Positions 1 to 13,627 of a stretch of DNA of 64,000 nt are shown piece by piece. Within the stretch, counting starts at the first letter, position 1, and each line of letters begins with the position of its first letter. A program made the translations under genes and the position numbers. Under the pieces are notes generated by a model, which saw only the letters and a program-made list of their open reading frames with translations, had not been told where the DNA came from and did not search any database. Source of the stretch: Guillardia theta CCMP2712 (Eukaryota; Cryptophyceae; Pyrenomonadales; Geminigeraceae); contig NW_005434596.1 of assembly GCF_000315625.1 (NCBI RefSeq), positions 273,009-337,008 of the forward strand, written 5' to 3'.

Positions 1-972
1 CTGCGAGTATGCAACTACGTCAACTTCTTCCTGTCCTACGTCGCGATCATGGATATGTTCTATTGCCCCGTAGAATACAAGAAGGTTGTCATTTACAGCT
101 ACTACAAGAACGATGCCATTCTCAACTTTGGTTTCATCGTGTTCACGGTCTTTATTCTGAAGCACTTTGTTCCGAATCTGTCGAGCATTGAGAACGAGAA
201 GAAGAGACTAGCCTACAGGAAGAAGTATCTCTTCAGAAGCCCTCCCGTCTCGATTCTGTGGTTCATCATCCTTTGCACGAGCTTGTGGGGAATGTACGCT
301 TACGACGAAGACAACGACGAGAACTTCCCCTACCGATGTGCTTGCATCTTGTTCTACTATCTGAGCATCGCGCAACTGCGACGCTCCGTGTTCTATGTGA
401 TGTACAGCAACAAGAATAGTGAGTACATGCAAGCCATCTGGAATACTAGCGGAGTATTCAAAACGTTGCGCAAAAGCACCTCACAATACTATGTGTGCCA
501 CGTGAGCGAATGCACGGCCAGTTTCTGTGCCAATGTCTTCGCCACCACTCTCGGGCCTCGGTACATGGTCGTCATCGACGATACCAACCCGATCAAGGTC
601 ATCTATTGCATCTACTGGAAGAATGGCACCACCATGAGAACGAATCTCTTTGGCACTTACAAAGATCAGGTCAAGGTAAAAACCCGCATCCTGCCCATCA
701 GTGGACTGCGGGCGGTTGAAGTTGAGCTATTCGATGCCGATCCAAAGAACCAGACTTTCTACCTCCCTCGCAGAGGCCAACATGAAACTCCAAACGGCAT
801 CTGCAAGGCATTGATCGTTAAGCTTGGATCCCCCGACGCCAGTTTCACCATCTCCAAGTTGAAGACTGGAAAGAGCATGCAGGAGCTGAACGTGAATGTT
901 ATGTTCAGTGCCTACTTCATGTTTGATGATAATCCATATTGGAAGCAAGTGATCCAGTTCAACACTCTCTAA
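1..972 (+). CDS. Multi-pass membrane protein, 5' end outside the window
   Basis: The frame is open from the first base to TAA at 970-972, so the N-terminus lies upstream; the first Met visible in this frame is at 49. The visible 323 residues have hydrophobic stretches in the first half (around FGFIVFTVFILKHFV and ILWFIILCTSLWGMYA) and a soluble second half with many Tyr, Thr and Asn. No family was recognised. No intron is needed across the visible part, in contrast to most genes further right. The next gene starts only 130 bp downstream on the same strand. Together with the two following small genes it forms a compact block ending at an AT-rich stretch. Function is unknown; an integral membrane location is inferred from the hydrophobic segments. 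Confidence 0.7.
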   Translation: MRVCNYVNFFLSYVAIMDMFYCPVEYKKVVIYSYYKNDAILNFGFIVFTVFILKHFVPNLSSIENEKKRLAYRKKYLFRSPPVSILWFIILCTSLWGMYAYDEDNDENFPYRCACILFYYLSIAQLRRSVFYVMYSNKNSEYMQAIWNTSGVFKTLRKSTSQYYVCHVSECTASFCANVFATTLGPRYMVVIDDTNPIKVIYCIYWKNGTTMRTNLFGTYKDQVKVKTRILPISGLRAVEVELFDADPKNQTFYLPRRGQHETPNGICKALIVKLGSPDASFTISKLKTGKSMQELNVNVMFSAYFMFDDNPYWKQVIQFNTL

Positions 973-1101
973 AAGCCGCACCGAGCGGATCAAGGTAGAA
1001 GCTATGAAGGGGCCTGTAATTGGGATTCTCTGAGCTGTAATAAACGTCCAAATCTTATACCTGTCTCCCTGCACGATATATAGCGCACCGCAATTACGCA
1101 C

Positions 1102-1491
1102 TTGCATGCAGAGATGTCCATGAAATTGTACCTAGGTGATAAGCTTGACTTGGTCAAGGCAGATGATAAGATCGTGGTGGAGAACGTGGGGAGTGTGATC
1201 CTGAGCCTCGGGAAGGAATACGCCTTCCACGGCTTCGACATCAAGAAGAACGAAAGCGGCTACGTCCTCTCCGCCATGCCCTCCCCGCATTCCAACATAT
1301 CGCTGCTTGACCTGCAGATGATCAAGGACTGCAACCCGGTCAGGGTGCAGGACGTGTTTGTGAGCCTGTCGGAGGCGGGGCTGAGGGTGAGCGTGAATAT
1401 CCTGAGTTCCAACGTCCCCGTCATCCTCACGGAGACCGACGTTATCAGGGTGAAGAAGAGGAGGATATGGAATTTATTTCATAAACCCTGA
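1102..1491 (+). CDS. Hypothetical protein, 129 aa, intronless
   Basis: Open frame with balanced, non-repetitive composition and no low complexity. The first Met is at 1102; Met at 1114 and Met at 1120 (MKLYLGDKLDLV) are also possible starts. The protein alternates short hydrophobic and charged segments as in a small beta-rich domain and ends in a basic tail (VKKRRIWNLFHKP). A TATA-like string (gatatata) lies about 25-30 bp upstream. The stop codon is 4 bp from the stop of the convergent 77-aa gene. No family was recognised. Very tight spacing and lack of introns set it apart from the rest of the window. Confidence 0.5.
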   Translation: MHAEMSMKLYLGDKLDLVKADDKIVVENVGSVILSLGKEYAFHGFDIKKNESGYVLSAMPSPHSNISLLDLQMIKDCNPVRVQDVFVSLSEAGLRVSVNILSSNVPVILTETDVIRVKKRRIWNLFHKP

Positions 1492-1495
1492 TACC

Positions 1496-1729
1496 TCACT
1501 GATGGAAGATCTCCTTGTGTGTGATGAACTTGGGAGGGTTTTTGCTCCTGAACCTCTCTATCACCTCTGCAACCTCCCACTTTGAGTTTCTCCAGGGGCA
1601 GGGGCAAAGGTGGTCCACCGGGCATCTCCTCTTCTGCAGCGGGCAGTAGATGCATCGCTTCGAGCGGGGGAAGAGGTTCGGATAGACCCTGCCCATCACC
1701 TTGCTCACCTCCTTGCTAAGCCTTTCCAT
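1496..1729 (-). CDS. Small Cys-rich (zinc-binding-like) protein, 77 aa
   Basis: Short intronless frame on the minus strand, convergent with the 129-aa gene. Residues 27-46 hold a cysteine cluster, C-x2-C-x6-C-x5-C-x-C, within RCIYCPLQKRRCPVDHLC, followed by a PWRNSKWE motif and a basic helix. Spacing of the Cys and His residues suggests zinc binding, but the family was not recognised. Composition is unlike the low-complexity shadow frames elsewhere. Its start at 1729 lies against an AT-rich stretch that could be its promoter. Confidence 0.45.
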   Translation of the reverse strand: MERLSKEVSKVMGRVYPNLFPRSKRCIYCPLQKRRCPVDHLCPCPWRNSKWEVAEVIERFRSKNPPKFITHKEIFHQ

Positions 1730-1864
1730 TCACGTTTATTCATTACTGACTGTCCACGTACTGATTTTTAACTTAACTTTGAGTAAAAGATTCGCAGTAT
1801 GAGAGGGTGTCCAATAGCACGAGTCTAAATAGCATGTTTAAATATTGAAATTAAACCGTATATT

Positions 1865-2330
1865 TTTATAATGGGCCGGAATGACTGGGCTCGGAGTCCG
1901 ACTCAGTGGCCCGACGGGCCCGCTGTGACAGTGTCCAACCGTCTGAACTGCGGCTGCCGTGCATTCAGTTATCATCGGACGGCCGCACAAACAATCCGGA
2001 TATTTTAACTGGTAGAACGTCGGGCAGAGCGACGGCCGGGCGCCGCCGGGGCCCGAGGGAGCCTCGGCCCGGAGCTAGTCACTGAGTACTGATGGAGCCC
2101 CAAAGGTTAAGCTAACCGGGAGATCGGCCTCATCGAGCTCGACCCGCCCCCCACCCCCTCCCCCCCCGGGCCCGGGTGATCGGACCCAGTATCACTGAGT
2201 AGTAGTGCCGCACTGAGTGACGTACCCCGGGCGAGGGTTTCAACGGCCAGCTCAGTAGGAACTCACAGTTGGGTGATGGAACGTGAAGTCCGATGCGGTT
2301 CCATGCGGTCAGCACGTACTAGGCTACGCC
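1865..2330. repeat. GC-rich repeat island (copy 1)
   Basis: The sequence changes abruptly from AT-rich (about 1740-1870) to very GC-rich with runs such as gggcccgggtgatcgga. Related GC-rich blocks occur at 50060-50910 and 58740-58880; the last contains the reverse complement of cgggtgatcgga. No coding frame here is convincing. The rest of 1730-2499 holds no gene I can support; 2430-2455 is a short CTG run. Confidence 0.5.
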
Positions 2331-2499
2331 ATGATGAGCCAGAGATGAGAGGACGACAGCTGATAGTACAGCATGCTACGGCATGCCGCCATGATGATCT
2401 AAGTCTGGCTCAGTGAAGCCGCTGCTCAGCCGCTGCTGCTGCTGCTGCTGCTGTGAAGGAAGTTACCAAGGGAGGGGCTGGTGAACAGCAGCAAGGAAG

Positions 2500-5153
2500 A
2501 TGAGATGCTTTCCTACCACCGAGTGGAAGCACAACCCATTAAGCGCCCGCGAGCATGGTGCCCATGCCAGTGTGGAGGAAGACTGGCTCCTGACAGAGCA
2601 GCTGCAAGGGAAGAGGAAGACATACGCGTCGTCCTATGACGCCTCCTTCATCTTCGAACAACTTTGGAAGAAGAGGTTTTACGATCACAAGGGAAGGAAG
2701 ATCCTACCGAGGAGCTGTCCGGAAGTGAGGATTCCTGATACTGTGATCTTTAGAGGAGGATTTCCTGTGCAGTGGTACTTCCATTCCAAAGTGGACGGGA
2801 GGTTATTGAGGAAAAGGGTGGAGTCGATCACGGCACCGAGCATCCTTGAGGTGTTTCTTGATGGGGGGCAGGAGGAGAGCAGTATAGTTGCGCAGTTTAT
2901 AGGGATGCACAAGAAGAACAACAAGGTCATCAACAACATCGTTTACTTCGACAGCAAGAGCTTGCAGAAATTCCTGTTGGGGGAGAGCTATGCGATCGAC
3001 GGCTTCTTGCAGAGGTTTGTGGATGTTGAGCAGGAGATGTTCGACTTCCCCCATCACAACGTGACGATCTATAGCACCTGGTCTCAGTATGCCTGCAAGG
3101 CAGAGCACAGAGTGAGCAAGGTGAGGATGGACTCTGGCAAGCACCGCATGACAGAGAAGTTGGACATCAGTCCCACCAAGGTTGACGTCGAGCCCATTTC
3201 CAGCAGCACACGGTTACACAAGAAGATCGCGCGGCTGTGCCATGTCATCGCCGACCACATCCGAGCAACTTCGAACGACAGCACTGAGGTCACCAACATG
3301 ACTTGCTACTTCAAGATCGGAGCTCGCAAGAGGCTCTGGCTCCTTTGGGTCAGTTCCATCGCGGTCGGCGCCAAGTTCCAGGACGCGTTCGGGTACATAC
3401 AGTCCCTCAAGACTTTCACAGGAAGACACTCGCCCGAGCTCGTGTGCTCTGAGTTCGTTGGCGCGATCGACTACCGCGCCATTCACGAGAGCAAGCCGGA
3501 GGCGATATCCTCCTGCGCGCTGTGCAACGTGACGCAGGAGGAGAACAACGACTGTGCCTCGTACGCGATCTCATACCAGATGCTGTCCAAGTACGTCCAG
3601 AGGCAGCGGGAGAAGTGGATGGAGGAGAACCAGGAGCTGAGCATCAGCTCTCAGGTGGAGGAGGAATGGGGTCATGGAGACGCTCTGCTTGCCAACGTGA
3701 GGGTGCGAGCGAAGACGATCTTCACTTGCCTCAACGTCCTCTCGTCCAAGAGCATGGAGGAGTCCCAGCTCTGGTGGGGCCTCTTCGACCTCGGGTTTGA
3801 GCAGGCCGAGGTGGAGATGCTCTTCCAGCAGGTCGCTGAGCTGAGAAGGGAGAGAGGAGACAGACCGCCCCTCGGCAGCCATGGCGATACTGGAGGAGAG
3901 GGCAGGAGCAGCGCTGCTCTCGTGTCCTTGGACGAATTCGAGCATGCGCTGTCCAAGCTCGTCTTCTCGCTACCCAAGGAGCGAGGGCTCGTCCTAACCC
4001 GCAGCGCAGATAAGAGGCTGGAGATCGATGGGATGGACGACACTGCCCAGAGCGTCGGCTCGTCGGAGGACGGGAGCAAGGTCGGGGCCCACAGGAAGGA
4101 TGCTTCAAGGGCGGAGGCCAGGAAGCAGGACCAGCGCGCCCTCGTGCGGAACCTGCCGAACCTGGCGATGCGGCTGAGGGGTCGCATCAGTTTCAGCGAC
4201 CTGCGGAAGATCCTCTACTCGAGCTCGCTCGACAGCGACGCCGGCGCCAAGAAGATCTGGGTGTGCAGGAGCTGCGCCATGGCGTTCAACAAGGACGCGC
4301 GGGAGATGTTCGAGTGGAGCGAGGCTGTGCATGGGGAGAGGCTGCGAGTGCAGGCCAAGAGAAAGTTCAAGATGCTACAGCAGCTCGACGAGCTGACGGA
4401 CGCCCGTCTGCCGCACAGCTACCCCCTCCGAGAGCTCCCTGCCCTCTGCACCCCCCGCATGTACGAGGCTCTGCACTCGCACGCTTCCAGGGCGAGCAGG
4501 CCGGCGATCCCGCGAGGCGATACGGGAAGGAGCCTGTGGAGACAGAGGACTAGCGAGTCAAGGTAAGAGGAGGGAGCGGGGGTAGAGGTCTGATACCGCA
4601 TGCTCCCCAGCAAAACCGATCAATCCAGAGGACTGCCAGCCATCGGGTTGTCGGCTCAGGATGTGAATCGCATGAAGACTTCGGAGCTGGTGGGTTGAGG
4701 AGGAGGGGGAGGGAGGAGGAGGAGGGGGAGGGAAGGAGAGGGAGGGAGAAGGAGGAGGGGAGGAAGGGGGAGGAAGGAAGGGAGGAGAGGAGGGAGGAGA
4801 GGAGGAGGAGGGGAAGGAGAGGGAGGGAGAAGGAGGAGGGGGAGGAAGAAGGAGGAGAGGGAGGGGGAGAGGGAAGGGGGAAGGAGGAGAAGTGCAGGTC
4901 AGAAGAGAGGGAGCACGAGGGTGGACGAAGGAAGGGGGAGAAGAGGAGGAAAGAGATGGAGTGGGTGAGACGACGGAAGTCAGAGGAGGAAGAGGAGGTC
5001 GGGAAAGGGGCAGGGGAGGGGTGGGATGCTAACAAGGGTGTACAGGAAGACATCATGAACAAGCTCGGGTTGACCCCTCGTCGGCCGCAGCCGCTTGAGA
5101 GGAAACCGACGCTGAAACAGTCGAGAAGTATGAAACTTTTTCTTGATGCATGA
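2500..5153 (+). CDS. Unknown conserved-looking protein, 749 aa, three exons
   Basis: Exons 2500-4562, 4611-4689 and 5046-5153 join in frame: the long first frame stops only because it reads into a consensus donor (AAG|GTAAGA), and the next exons keep phase and codon style up to a Lys-rich C-terminus ending SMKLFLDA. The start at 2500 is the first Met. The protein is mostly globular, with a Cys-pair segment near residue 340 (SCALCNV), an acidic helical region around 360-470, and a second Cys pair near residue 589 (WVCRSCAMAFN). No family was recognised. The second intron is a 356-nt purine tract. Function is unknown; the two CxxC pairs could bind metal, which is inference only. Confidence 0.75.
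4690..5045 (+). repeat. GGA-rich purine tract filling an intron
   Basis: Almost every base on the plus strand is G or A (GGAGGA, GGGAGA units) over about 330 nt. It lies exactly between donor CTG|GTGGGT and acceptor TACAG|GAAGAC of the 749-aa gene. The Glu/Gly/Arg-rich and Ser-rich frames through it are composition artefacts. Confidence 0.8.
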
Positions 5154-5155
5154 AG

Positions 5156-5383
5156 AAAAATTCTTGCGCCCCAGCAGTCCACCCACCTCACTTTCCCAGC
5201 TGAAGTTTGTGGGCCACCACACAGCTGGTGCTGAGCACGAAATCAGATGCGAGCAGAAGCTCTCGAGTTCCACCTGCAGTACTTGAACCCCAGCCTCTCG
5301 AAGGGCGCGCTGCTGGCCTTGACCTTGCACATCCTGCTGGGGAGTGAGCGAGTGGGAAGAGGATGAGGAGGCAGAGGAGGTCA
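5156..5383. other. Spacer with a possible short plus-strand exon
   Basis: A plus-strand stretch near 5247-5345 reads MRAEALEFHLQYLNPS and onward with coding-like composition. It cannot be joined in phase to neighbouring exons, and the sequence to its right belongs to the opposite-strand ANKZF1 gene. I see no complete gene. Confidence 0.2.
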
Positions 5384-5521
5384 CAAAACGAGGACAAGGA
5401 CAAGGACAAGGACAAAGACGAGGACGAGGACAAGGACCAGGACGAGGACAAGGGCGAGGACAAGGACAAGGACAAGGACGAGGACGAGGACAAGGACGAG
5501 GACAAGGACAAGGACAAGGAG
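5384..5521. repeat. Hexanucleotide array (GGACAA/GGACGA)n
   Basis: About 22 tandem six-base units starting acgaggacaagg, immediately 3' of the ANKZF1-like stop codon at 5531. Frames through it read as Lys-Asp or Gly-Gln repeats and are not supported as genes. A related hexamer array lies at 42478-42613. Confidence 0.85.
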
Positions 5522-5530
5522 CGGGAGATC

Positions 5531-6348
5531 TTACTCGCACTCGAACTCGGGATGCTTGCTCGTCACGCCCAGCCGACGTTCAGCTGCAAGCGCTCGCAGC
5601 TCACGGTCACTGAGTTTGACCTGAGACTGGAAGGAGAGTGAGGGGGAGGAAAGAGGTGAGGGGGACGAGGGAGAACACCTCTTGTACAGCACGATTCTTC
5701 TCTTCCTCCTCCTTCTTCTGCTTCGCCTGCTCCTTCTTTCTGCGCTGCTAGAGAGTGAAAGGAATAAAGGTGACAGCGGATGGAAAACCTCCTGCTCTTT
5801 CTTCCGCTGCTTCTCCTTCTCCTTCTTCTCTGCAGCTGCAAGACGGTAACGGCCATGTACAGAGGAAAGGAAGAGGAGGGCAGGGGAGGCAGGGGAGGGA
5901 GGGGAGAAGGAGAACAACCTTTCTGTTTCTGCTGCTCCTCCATCTCGATCGTGAGCATGCTCGGAATCTGAAAGAGGAAGTGATCAGAGGAGATAAAAGT
6001 CAGAGCGGAAAGAATTCTGGAAGGAAAGGCAGTGAAGTTACTCAAGTGAGGAGACACGACAAAGAAAAGTCATCTCACAAGTGCAAACAGTGACTTTCTG
6101 CGGGTGAGGAGGAAAATCACAAGACGATGAGGAGGAGAAAAGGAGCATAGCGTATGAGAAACGTGCCATGTCGCCGAGCTAACCTGCGACTTTGAGTAAT
6201 CCCACTTGTCGGGTTCAGAGGCCCAGAATCTGACAAGGACAAAAACTATCAGAGCTCAGATCTTTCACTCTTCTCTTCCCTTGAGTTCCTCCTCCTGCTT
6301 CTGCTCCTGCTCCTGTTTCTGCTCCTCCTCCTGCTCTCGCTCCTGCTT

Positions 6349-6383
<35 letters not shown>

Positions 6384-7196
6384 TCTTCTCCTCCTCCTCG
6401 TCCTGCTTCTCCTCCTTCTCGTCCTCTGTTCAAGCTCTTGCCTCACCTGCGGAAGGCATCCCGCTCCTCCTTGCCCTTGCAGAGCTCGTAGGGGACCTGA
6501 GAAGAACCATCTGAGTCAGACAAGATGAGGTGAAGAGAAAAGAAGAGGGGAGGAGGGGAGGGGGAGAGGAAACGCGAGTTGGGCAGGATAGAGGAGGCAA
6601 AGGTAGAGTGGAGCAGAGGAGGGGAGGGAAGGGCAGGACAAGGAGGGGAGGGGAGAAAAGGGGATGTAGAGGGCAGAAGGGGAGAGGAGAGAAGGAGATG
6701 CAGAGGGCAGCAGGAGAGGGGAGAGGGCAGGCTAGCTTCAACCTTGCCGGATCCGTCTCGTTGGGTTGGATCGGCGCCGAGAGAGAGCAAGAAAGAGACC
6801 TGGTGCAACTTGTCAGGGCTGAACCAGACTTGACAGGTTTGACCATGCGAGCATGGCCGGCGAGGGAAGCACAATGGAGGGGAGAACGACGGTTAACAGG
6901 CTCAATGACGTTGATAGCGCTCTCATCTGCGTTCCTTAGGTCAACGGGCCACAAGGTTGACTCTTTGAAGATGAATTTTCAAAACCAAGGAGGAGATTTT
7001 GTGGGGAGTGAGGAATTTTGCCGTGGAGGTTTGAATCTTGCCAGAGGCGGAGCTTCTTACCTTGATGGACTAAAGCTCTGATCGCAGGTTCGTCCCTCTG
7101 ACCCGCGAATTCATAAAGATTGCCAGCCACCACCACCACCACAACCACTTCCTCCTCCGCCTCCACCTCCACCACCTCCATCTCCTCCTCCTCCTC

Positions 7197-7227
<31 letters not shown>

Positions 7228-9574
7228 TCCACCACCACCACCACCACCATCATCATCATCTCCACCACCACCACCACCACCACCATCATTATCACATCGT
7301 CATCACCACCACCTCCTCCTCCTCCACCGCCCTCAGTCTGCATGCATCTCCATCAAACACCCCACACCTTGGAGACGAGAGAGAAGATAGCAGGTTCATT
7401 CAGTCTTTCCTCCTCCACAGACCTTGTCCCAGTCAGCCTTCAACCACCTCCACCTTCACCGCCAACTTGCACCTCGTGGCAACAGCAGCCGCTGGAGCAG
7501 GAGGAGCTTTCTTCACTCTCACCTTGCGCACCATCACCTGCCTTCGAACCTCCGACACCTCCTGCAGGCTCTGCCACCAAGTCGTCACGCCAGGCTTGAA
7601 GGAGCAAGACCATGATGATGCAGACCATGATGATGTGGTGGACTCGATCGACTTCTTTGAGGACGGGGCGTCTTGTAGGAAACGGAACTGACGTCTCACT
7701 CAGCAACCGCAAACAAGAAGGTGTTGGGACCATGACGGATCCTTGGGTCGTCCTTCCTGACCACCTGACAACCGAAGATGGAGTTCCTGTTGACGATGCC
7801 GGGAGCAAAGACGAAGATCAACAAGCAATCGTCCAAGTCTGCGGATAGAGTCAGGGAAGTCATGGGAGGAAGCGATGGAGAAAGGTACCCTGTTTCCACG
7901 ATGACAGCAAGTCAGAGATGTCTTTTTCGAGCATCTGCTCGTTGTATCTCCTCAAGCTGATATCAAACCATTTCATCGTCACTCTCATCATCATCACAAG
8001 TGGGTGGAAAGGAAACCTTGACCCTGCTGACTTGGGCACGCTCGATCCCCCCATTGCGTCTCTTGTAGCCTGATAACGACAAGTGAGAAAGCAGGAGAGG
8101 AGAGGACAACAAAGACGAGATGAGACAGAGAGCAAGCAGAAGCATTCTTCCCCTCTTTGTCTTCTTGTCTTTACCTGCCTTGTTCCAGCTTTGGCACGGA
8201 TGACATATCTATCGATGTATTGATGAGCAACAACATGGACAAAGTTACTTTGATGTAAGAGACCTTTGAAATGTCTTGTGGCGCAAACATTCGTCTCCTT
8301 TGTAGATCTGACCATCAGGTTAGTCAAACAGCTCAAGTCTCCTTGCAGCACCCTACACAGGCTGCAAAATGTCCTCCACTGGCGAACAAGTATGCAATCT
8401 TTTCAAAGCTCTAAGTTATGACATTGCGGAGGCAAACAAAACGACCTTTCGCTTTCGGAGCTCAATCAGCAGTTCCCCAATATTCACATCCTGGCAAGTG
8501 GCACATCAAGAGAGGAAGGAAGGTGACAACATCAGGCTTGCCTCCTGATCTTCTCCTCCCTTGTTGACTGGGAGCAAGACACGAAAGATGCCAAGTTTCT
8601 GGTTCCCATACTCCTTGGCAAGGTTTTGGGGAAGGTCAACAGGTACGATGTTGGATCTTCATCAGTGGATGTCAGCATCCTCACCATGAGAACAATCTCA
8701 CAACTTCTCCCATCTTCGTTCTGCCTCCTCGTCCTCTTCCCAGTCATCCTGCGAAATCCCCATCTCTCGCTATCAAAACCATCAGCATGGCGGTCTACCC
8801 CCTAGGCGCAGACCTGAGCCTGCAGAAGCTCTCGCAGCTCCTCCTCCTGCCAACGAAGCTGACTCATCATGCTGACACCACACGGGTGCCTCCTCCTCTC
8901 CTCACATCGTCCTCCGAGTACTCGCTCTCTGATCCGGAGCTGCTCTCTGCGTCCTGCCCATGGCTAGTCAAGAAACAACCGCCCGCCTCGTGCATCGCGA
9001 CCTGAAGCTCGTCCGACAGCTTTTTGAACTCTTCTTCATCCACAGCATCAAGGCCGCGGGTGATCCGAATCAGGTTGAAGCGATGCCAGCCGCTCTTATA
9101 GTGATCTGCAAGCTCTTCTCTGCCATGAATCGTTCACTATGTGTGCTTGCGCTTTGTTTTGATCTGACTTGCAACCTTTTCACTCTCCTGTTCCTTCCAG
9201 TCCCTCACTACTTCTACCCCCACCCCACTCTTCTCCCTATTCTTCCCTCTCCCCTCCCCTGTTCTCCCTATCCCGCCCCCCCCTCATTTCCCTTGCTGTC
9301 GCATCTGGAGCCTTACCTCGTGGCAAACACTACACCAGGAGCTGTCCTGGAGGTTATGCCGGCGCTGGTCTCGTCGTCCCCATCATCTGCTCACACGATC
9401 AGATCCCCAGCGAGGCAACAGGAGCACAGGCTCCTACTAGCTTCTGCATCTGTTACACCTTCCCTCCTCCACTTCTCCTCTCCCTCTGCTTCGCAAACCA
9501 CCCTCACAATCCACAAACTGTACAGAAATCGCAGACCCACACACCTTTCTTGGCTCCAGTTTGAGCAGATCCAT
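5531..9574 (-). CDS. ANKZF1: ANKZF1/Vms1-like peptidyl-tRNA endonuclease of ribosome quality control
   Basis: Known family role: Vms1/ANKZF1 releases stalled nascent chains by cleaving peptidyl-tRNA on 60S subunits and binds p97/Cdc48. Exons read right to left. MDLLKLEPRK (9545-9574) is followed by the first zinc-finger Cys pair CSVC (9317-9346) and the His half, HYKSGWHRFNL (from 9119). The VLRF1 domain has HKTF then RYVIRAKAGTRQ, keeping the catalytic Gln position (about 8180-8320), LRRYNEQMLEKDI (about 7940) and RKDDPRIRHVPFPTRRP (about 7650-7770). Ankyrin repeats follow (HCASLAGHARM, SLGADPTQRDGSGK, about 6740-6920), then a charged coiled coil and RELRALAAERR, which fits the VCP-interacting motif R-x5-AA-x2-R. 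Most junctions keep phase. The zinc-finger junction at 9316/9120 is off by one base. The intron at 8491-8541 has a GC donor. Confidence 0.85.
7120..7322. repeat. Trinucleotide repeats (CCA/TCA/TCC) in an ANKZF1 intron
   Basis: Runs of CCACCA, TCATCA and TCCTCC lie between the linker exons and the exon encoding NLYEFAGQRDEPAIRALV. Thr-, Ile- or Val-rich frames through it are artefacts. Confidence 0.75.
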
Positions 9575-10172
9575 GGCTGTCGTGCGCTCCGATCTCTCCC
9601 ATTCCCTCCCTCCCTTCCTCTCTCATCTCTTCCTCCTGCCATGGCTTCTCATCGCGCCGGCGTATCAGCGCCGCATCCTCCTCCCGCATCGCCAGGAACG
9701 AGCGCATGGCAGGATCCCTACAAAAAGTGTGGTGCACTGGGGGTGGAAACGGTAACTAAATACTTTACTCAACAATCTTTACTCAACAACCTGGCTCTAG
9801 ATTTGGCAGGACCTCATGTAAATATCTTAGAAGCCCACTTAGAGAATCAGCCACCTTGACCAGGGTACCCAAAGGGAAGTTTCAGAACTCGCATCCAAAA
9901 AATAGGATGCATTTATACTTTGTATTTGATCAAATCAAGTTTAGGAGGATCATTTCAAAAATAAACTCAAAACTAGCCTGAAAGGTGAAGGGAGCTTTGA
10001 CAGGTTTGATCTTTGCGATATGATACCGAACACAGGGCGCAGAGTAGAAGAGGAGGAGCAGTAGGAAGAGGAGGAGGAGGAGGAGGAGGAGGAGGAGAAG
10101 GAGGAGGAGGAGGAGGAGGAGAAGGTGAAGCAGGGAGATCAACAAGTGACTGAGCTATCGCAACCATTTGAG
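9575..10172. promoter_or_regulatory. Divergent intergenic region between ANKZF1-like and papain-like genes
   Basis: Both genes start outward from this 600-bp stretch. It holds an AT-rich segment (9750-9990) and a (GGA)n tract at about 10058-10126. No specific promoter element was recognised; a shared promoter region is inferred from the divergent layout. Confidence 0.35.
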
Positions 10173-13341
<3,169 letters not shown>

Positions 13342-13627
13342 GGTGGAATGGAGGAGGAGGAGCGGGTTTCACAGGAGGAGCTGGCAGAGGGAGGAGGAGG
13401 AGGAAGAGGAGGAGGAGGAGGAGAAGGTAATGGGAATGTAGCCTTGTGAAATGTTGTGCAAGGATGAGTTGGAACAATCCAATTGTTGCTCCTCATCCCC
13501 GCCCCTCTCCATCTCCTCTCACCCGCTTCATCCCCATCCCCATCCCACAACGAGACTTCACTATCACAAGTGTTCACTCATTCATAAATTCATCCTCCTC
13601 CTCCTCCGTTCCTTGTTCTTCTTCTCT
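13342..13627. other. Convergent spacer with GGA/TCC tracts
   Basis: The 3' ends of the papain-like and bHLH-like genes meet here. GGAGGA (13345-13430) and TCC-rich tracts are present. I see no gene. Confidence 0.4.

Noticed and set aside
4550-5191. Long Ser/Pro/Leu-rich minus-strand frame
   Set aside because: It is the complement of the purine-rich intron of the 749-aa gene; composition alone explains it.
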